From Nocardioides lijunqiniae (GTDB lineage Bacteria > Actinomycetota > Actinomycetes > Propionibacteriales > Nocardioidaceae), in assembly GCF_015024225.1 (NCBI RefSeq), contig NZ_JACJGM010000012.1, forward strand, positions 94,014 through 158,013: a stretch of DNA of 64,000 nt, read 5' to 3'. The position numbers and the translations under genes were made by a program. The notes under the pieces were generated by a model. It ran no database searches. It saw only the letters and a program-made list of their open reading frames with translations, and was not told the DNA's origin. Below, piece after piece: positions 62,988 through 64,000 of the stretch. Each line of letters begins with the position of its first letter. The stretch's first letter is position 1.

Positions 62988-63755
62988 TCAGGGGCCCCCC
63001 CCCCGGGGGTAGTCCCCGAACCCCATCGGGAACACCTCGAAGGCCGCGGCGAAGGTGACGCCCAGGCGCTGCCCGGACTCCCGGGCGAAGCCCTCCAGGA
63101 ACTCCTGCGGGTCGAAGTGCTCCCAGCCGAGGCCGTCGATGTAGGCGCGGTGCGCCTCGAGCGAGGCGACGCCGGCGTCGAAGGTCGCGGTGGTGTCCAC
63201 CCCGTGCGTGCTCTCGGGGGAGCCGGCCGCCCAGACCTCCCGCACGCCGCCCCAGGGCTCGAGGCCGTCGACGAGCTGGTCGGCGAAGATCCAGCGGTTG
63301 CCCGCGTCGCGGACCGCGTCGACGACCGCGCGCCCCACGGCCACGTGGTCGGCCTGGTTGAGGCTGCGCCCGCCCCAGGTCTCGCGGAAGTTGCCGGTGA
63401 CGACGATGTCGGGGCGGAAGCGCCGGACCTCGCGCGCGATGGCCGCCCGCAAGGGCACGCCGTACTCGAGGACGCCGTCGGGCAGGCCCAGGAAGGTCAC
63501 CTCCGGCACCCCCACCACTGCGGCGGAGGCGACCTGCTCGGCCTCGCGCACCCGCCGTGACTCCTCGGGTGCCATGCCGTCGATCCCCGCCTCCCCACTG
63601 GTCACCATGCAGTAGGCGACGGTCTTGCCCTGGCCGGTCCAGCGGGCGACCGCGGCCGCGCTGCCGAACTCCAGGTCGTCGGGGTGGGCCACGACGCACA
63701 AGGCCCGATCCCAGGACTCGTCGAGGGGCTCCAGGGGCGGCGGGGGAGTGCTCAT
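62988..63755 (-). CDS. PIG-L family deacetylase
   Basis: 255 residues. Metal motif CVVAHPDDLEFGSAAAVARWTGQGKTVAYCMVTSGEAG, later VVTGNFRETWGGRSLNQADHVAVGRAVVDAV (third His ligand), and the typical EEFLEGFAR-like helix (DPQEFLEGFARESGQRLG). Same superfamily as MshB/Mca of mycothiol metabolism, but the substrate is uncertain. The C-terminus is encoded across a run of ten C bases followed by five G (62995-63009), so the last residues are sensitive to indels or sequencing error. Confidence 0.92.
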   Translation of the reverse strand: MSTPPPPLEPLDESWDRALCVVAHPDDLEFGSAAAVARWTGQGKTVAYCMVTSGEAGIDGMAPEESRRVREAEQVASAAVVGVPEVTFLGLPDGVLEYGVPLRAAIAREVRRFRPDIVVTGNFRETWGGRSLNQADHVAVGRAVVDAVRDAGNRWIFADQLVDGLEPWGGVREVWAAGSPESTHGVDTTATFDAGVASLEAHRAYIDGLGWEHFDPQEFLEGFARESGQRLGVTFAAAFEVFPMGFGDYPRGGGP

Positions 63756-63874
63756 GACGCGAGCATGCCAGCGGCACGGCGCGCAGGGGCACCGGATCTT
63801 CGCCCTCCGGTGGTATTTTTGCCCCGCGCGGCCCGGGCCGACGCCGCCTCACCCACTTCCTCGACGGGGTCGAC

Positions 63875-64000
63875 ATGTCTGACCAGGCCGCCACCGGCGC
63901 ACGCCGCGGTGTCCGGCGCGCCACCCGCGCGACCCGACCGCCGCTGTGGCGGCGTGCGCGACGCCCGGCGTCGAGCCGGCCGACGGGCGCCCGTCGCTCC
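63875..64000 (+). CDS. Start of an unidentified gene (runs off the window)
   Basis: ATG 63875 after GGGG at about eight bases; at least 42 codons remain open to the window edge. The visible part (MSDQAATGARRGVRRATRAT...) is very basic and Ala/Arg-rich, possibly a cytoplasmic N-terminal segment before a membrane or penicillin-binding-like domain. It is too short to identify, and a chance open frame is possible. Confidence 0.4.
   Translation, partial: MSDQAATGARRGVRRATRATRPPLWRRARRPASSRPTGARRS

Overview
The window is a single contiguous stretch of very high-GC, gene-dense chromosomal DNA from an actinobacterium, most likely a Nocardioides-type member of the Propionibacteriales. The case for this is the phoH-ybeY-corC-cdd-(insert)-era and recO-uppS backbone, F420-dependent oxidoreductases, a DUF222/HNH endonuclease, tuberculostearic-acid type fatty acid methylation genes, paired SigB/F/G sigma factors, frequent GTG starts, and dispersed GGTGGTTGAGG/GGTGGTCGAG repeats. 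No plasmid, prophage or transposase gene was recognised.

Layout. 1-6304: a GerMN-type lipoprotein (partial), a HIT protein, a copper-monooxygenase-like lipoprotein, two small genes, then the RNA-maturation block phoH, ybeY, a CNNM/CorC protein and a degenerate cytidine deaminase. 6305-6929: repeats and a structured composite element. 6930-12028: a DUF6226-type gene, the tmsA/tmsB pair, a siderophore-interacting protein and era. 12106-14773: a GAF/ANTAR protein, four exact 138-bp tandem repeats, and a DUF222/HNH gene carrying an in-frame copy of the dispersed repeat. 14882-24787: dehydrogenases, YihY protein, tandem septum-formation-type lipoproteins, hemerythrin, antiporter, sigma factor and methyltransferase. 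24786-27119: leucine attenuator, leuA and an acidic protein. 27116-31120: four overlapping glycosyltransferase genes. 31220-35701: an F420/flavin/carotenoid-desaturase-like operon and a second sigma factor. 35869-39672: iron-binding proteins, hydrolase, recO, uppS. 39817-41424: orphan histidine kinase. 41421-49709: two zinc uptake systems (aztABCD-like with two AztD-like proteins, and znuA-znuC-znuB-zur) with Zur-type operators. 49742-50510: two more composite elements, tail to tail. 50519-62780: glyS, dusB, cell-wall/secreted proteins, a GlgC-like protein, dgt, a 2-hydroxyacid dehydrogenase and dnaG, which is split by an intein. 62860-64000: tRNA-Asn, a terminator, a PIG-L deacetylase and the start of one more gene.

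The most notable items are: (i) a 314-residue intein with a two-motif LAGLIDADG endonuclease, inserted exactly before a zinc-ligand cysteine of the DnaG primase zinc ribbon; (ii) three copies of a ~150-165 bp multi-stem element whose outer and middle stems differ between copies by compensatory changes; (iii) Zur-type boxes laid over promoters that give leaderless zinc-transport mRNAs; (iv) five promoters matching the Streptomyces SigB consensus (GNNT-N14-16-GGGTAC) near genes for two SigB-family sigma factors; (v) a short peptide with three Leu codons plus a 10-bp attenuator stem ahead of leuA.

Coordinates, frames and motifs were read directly. Family names rest on recognised motifs and gene order. 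No database search was run.
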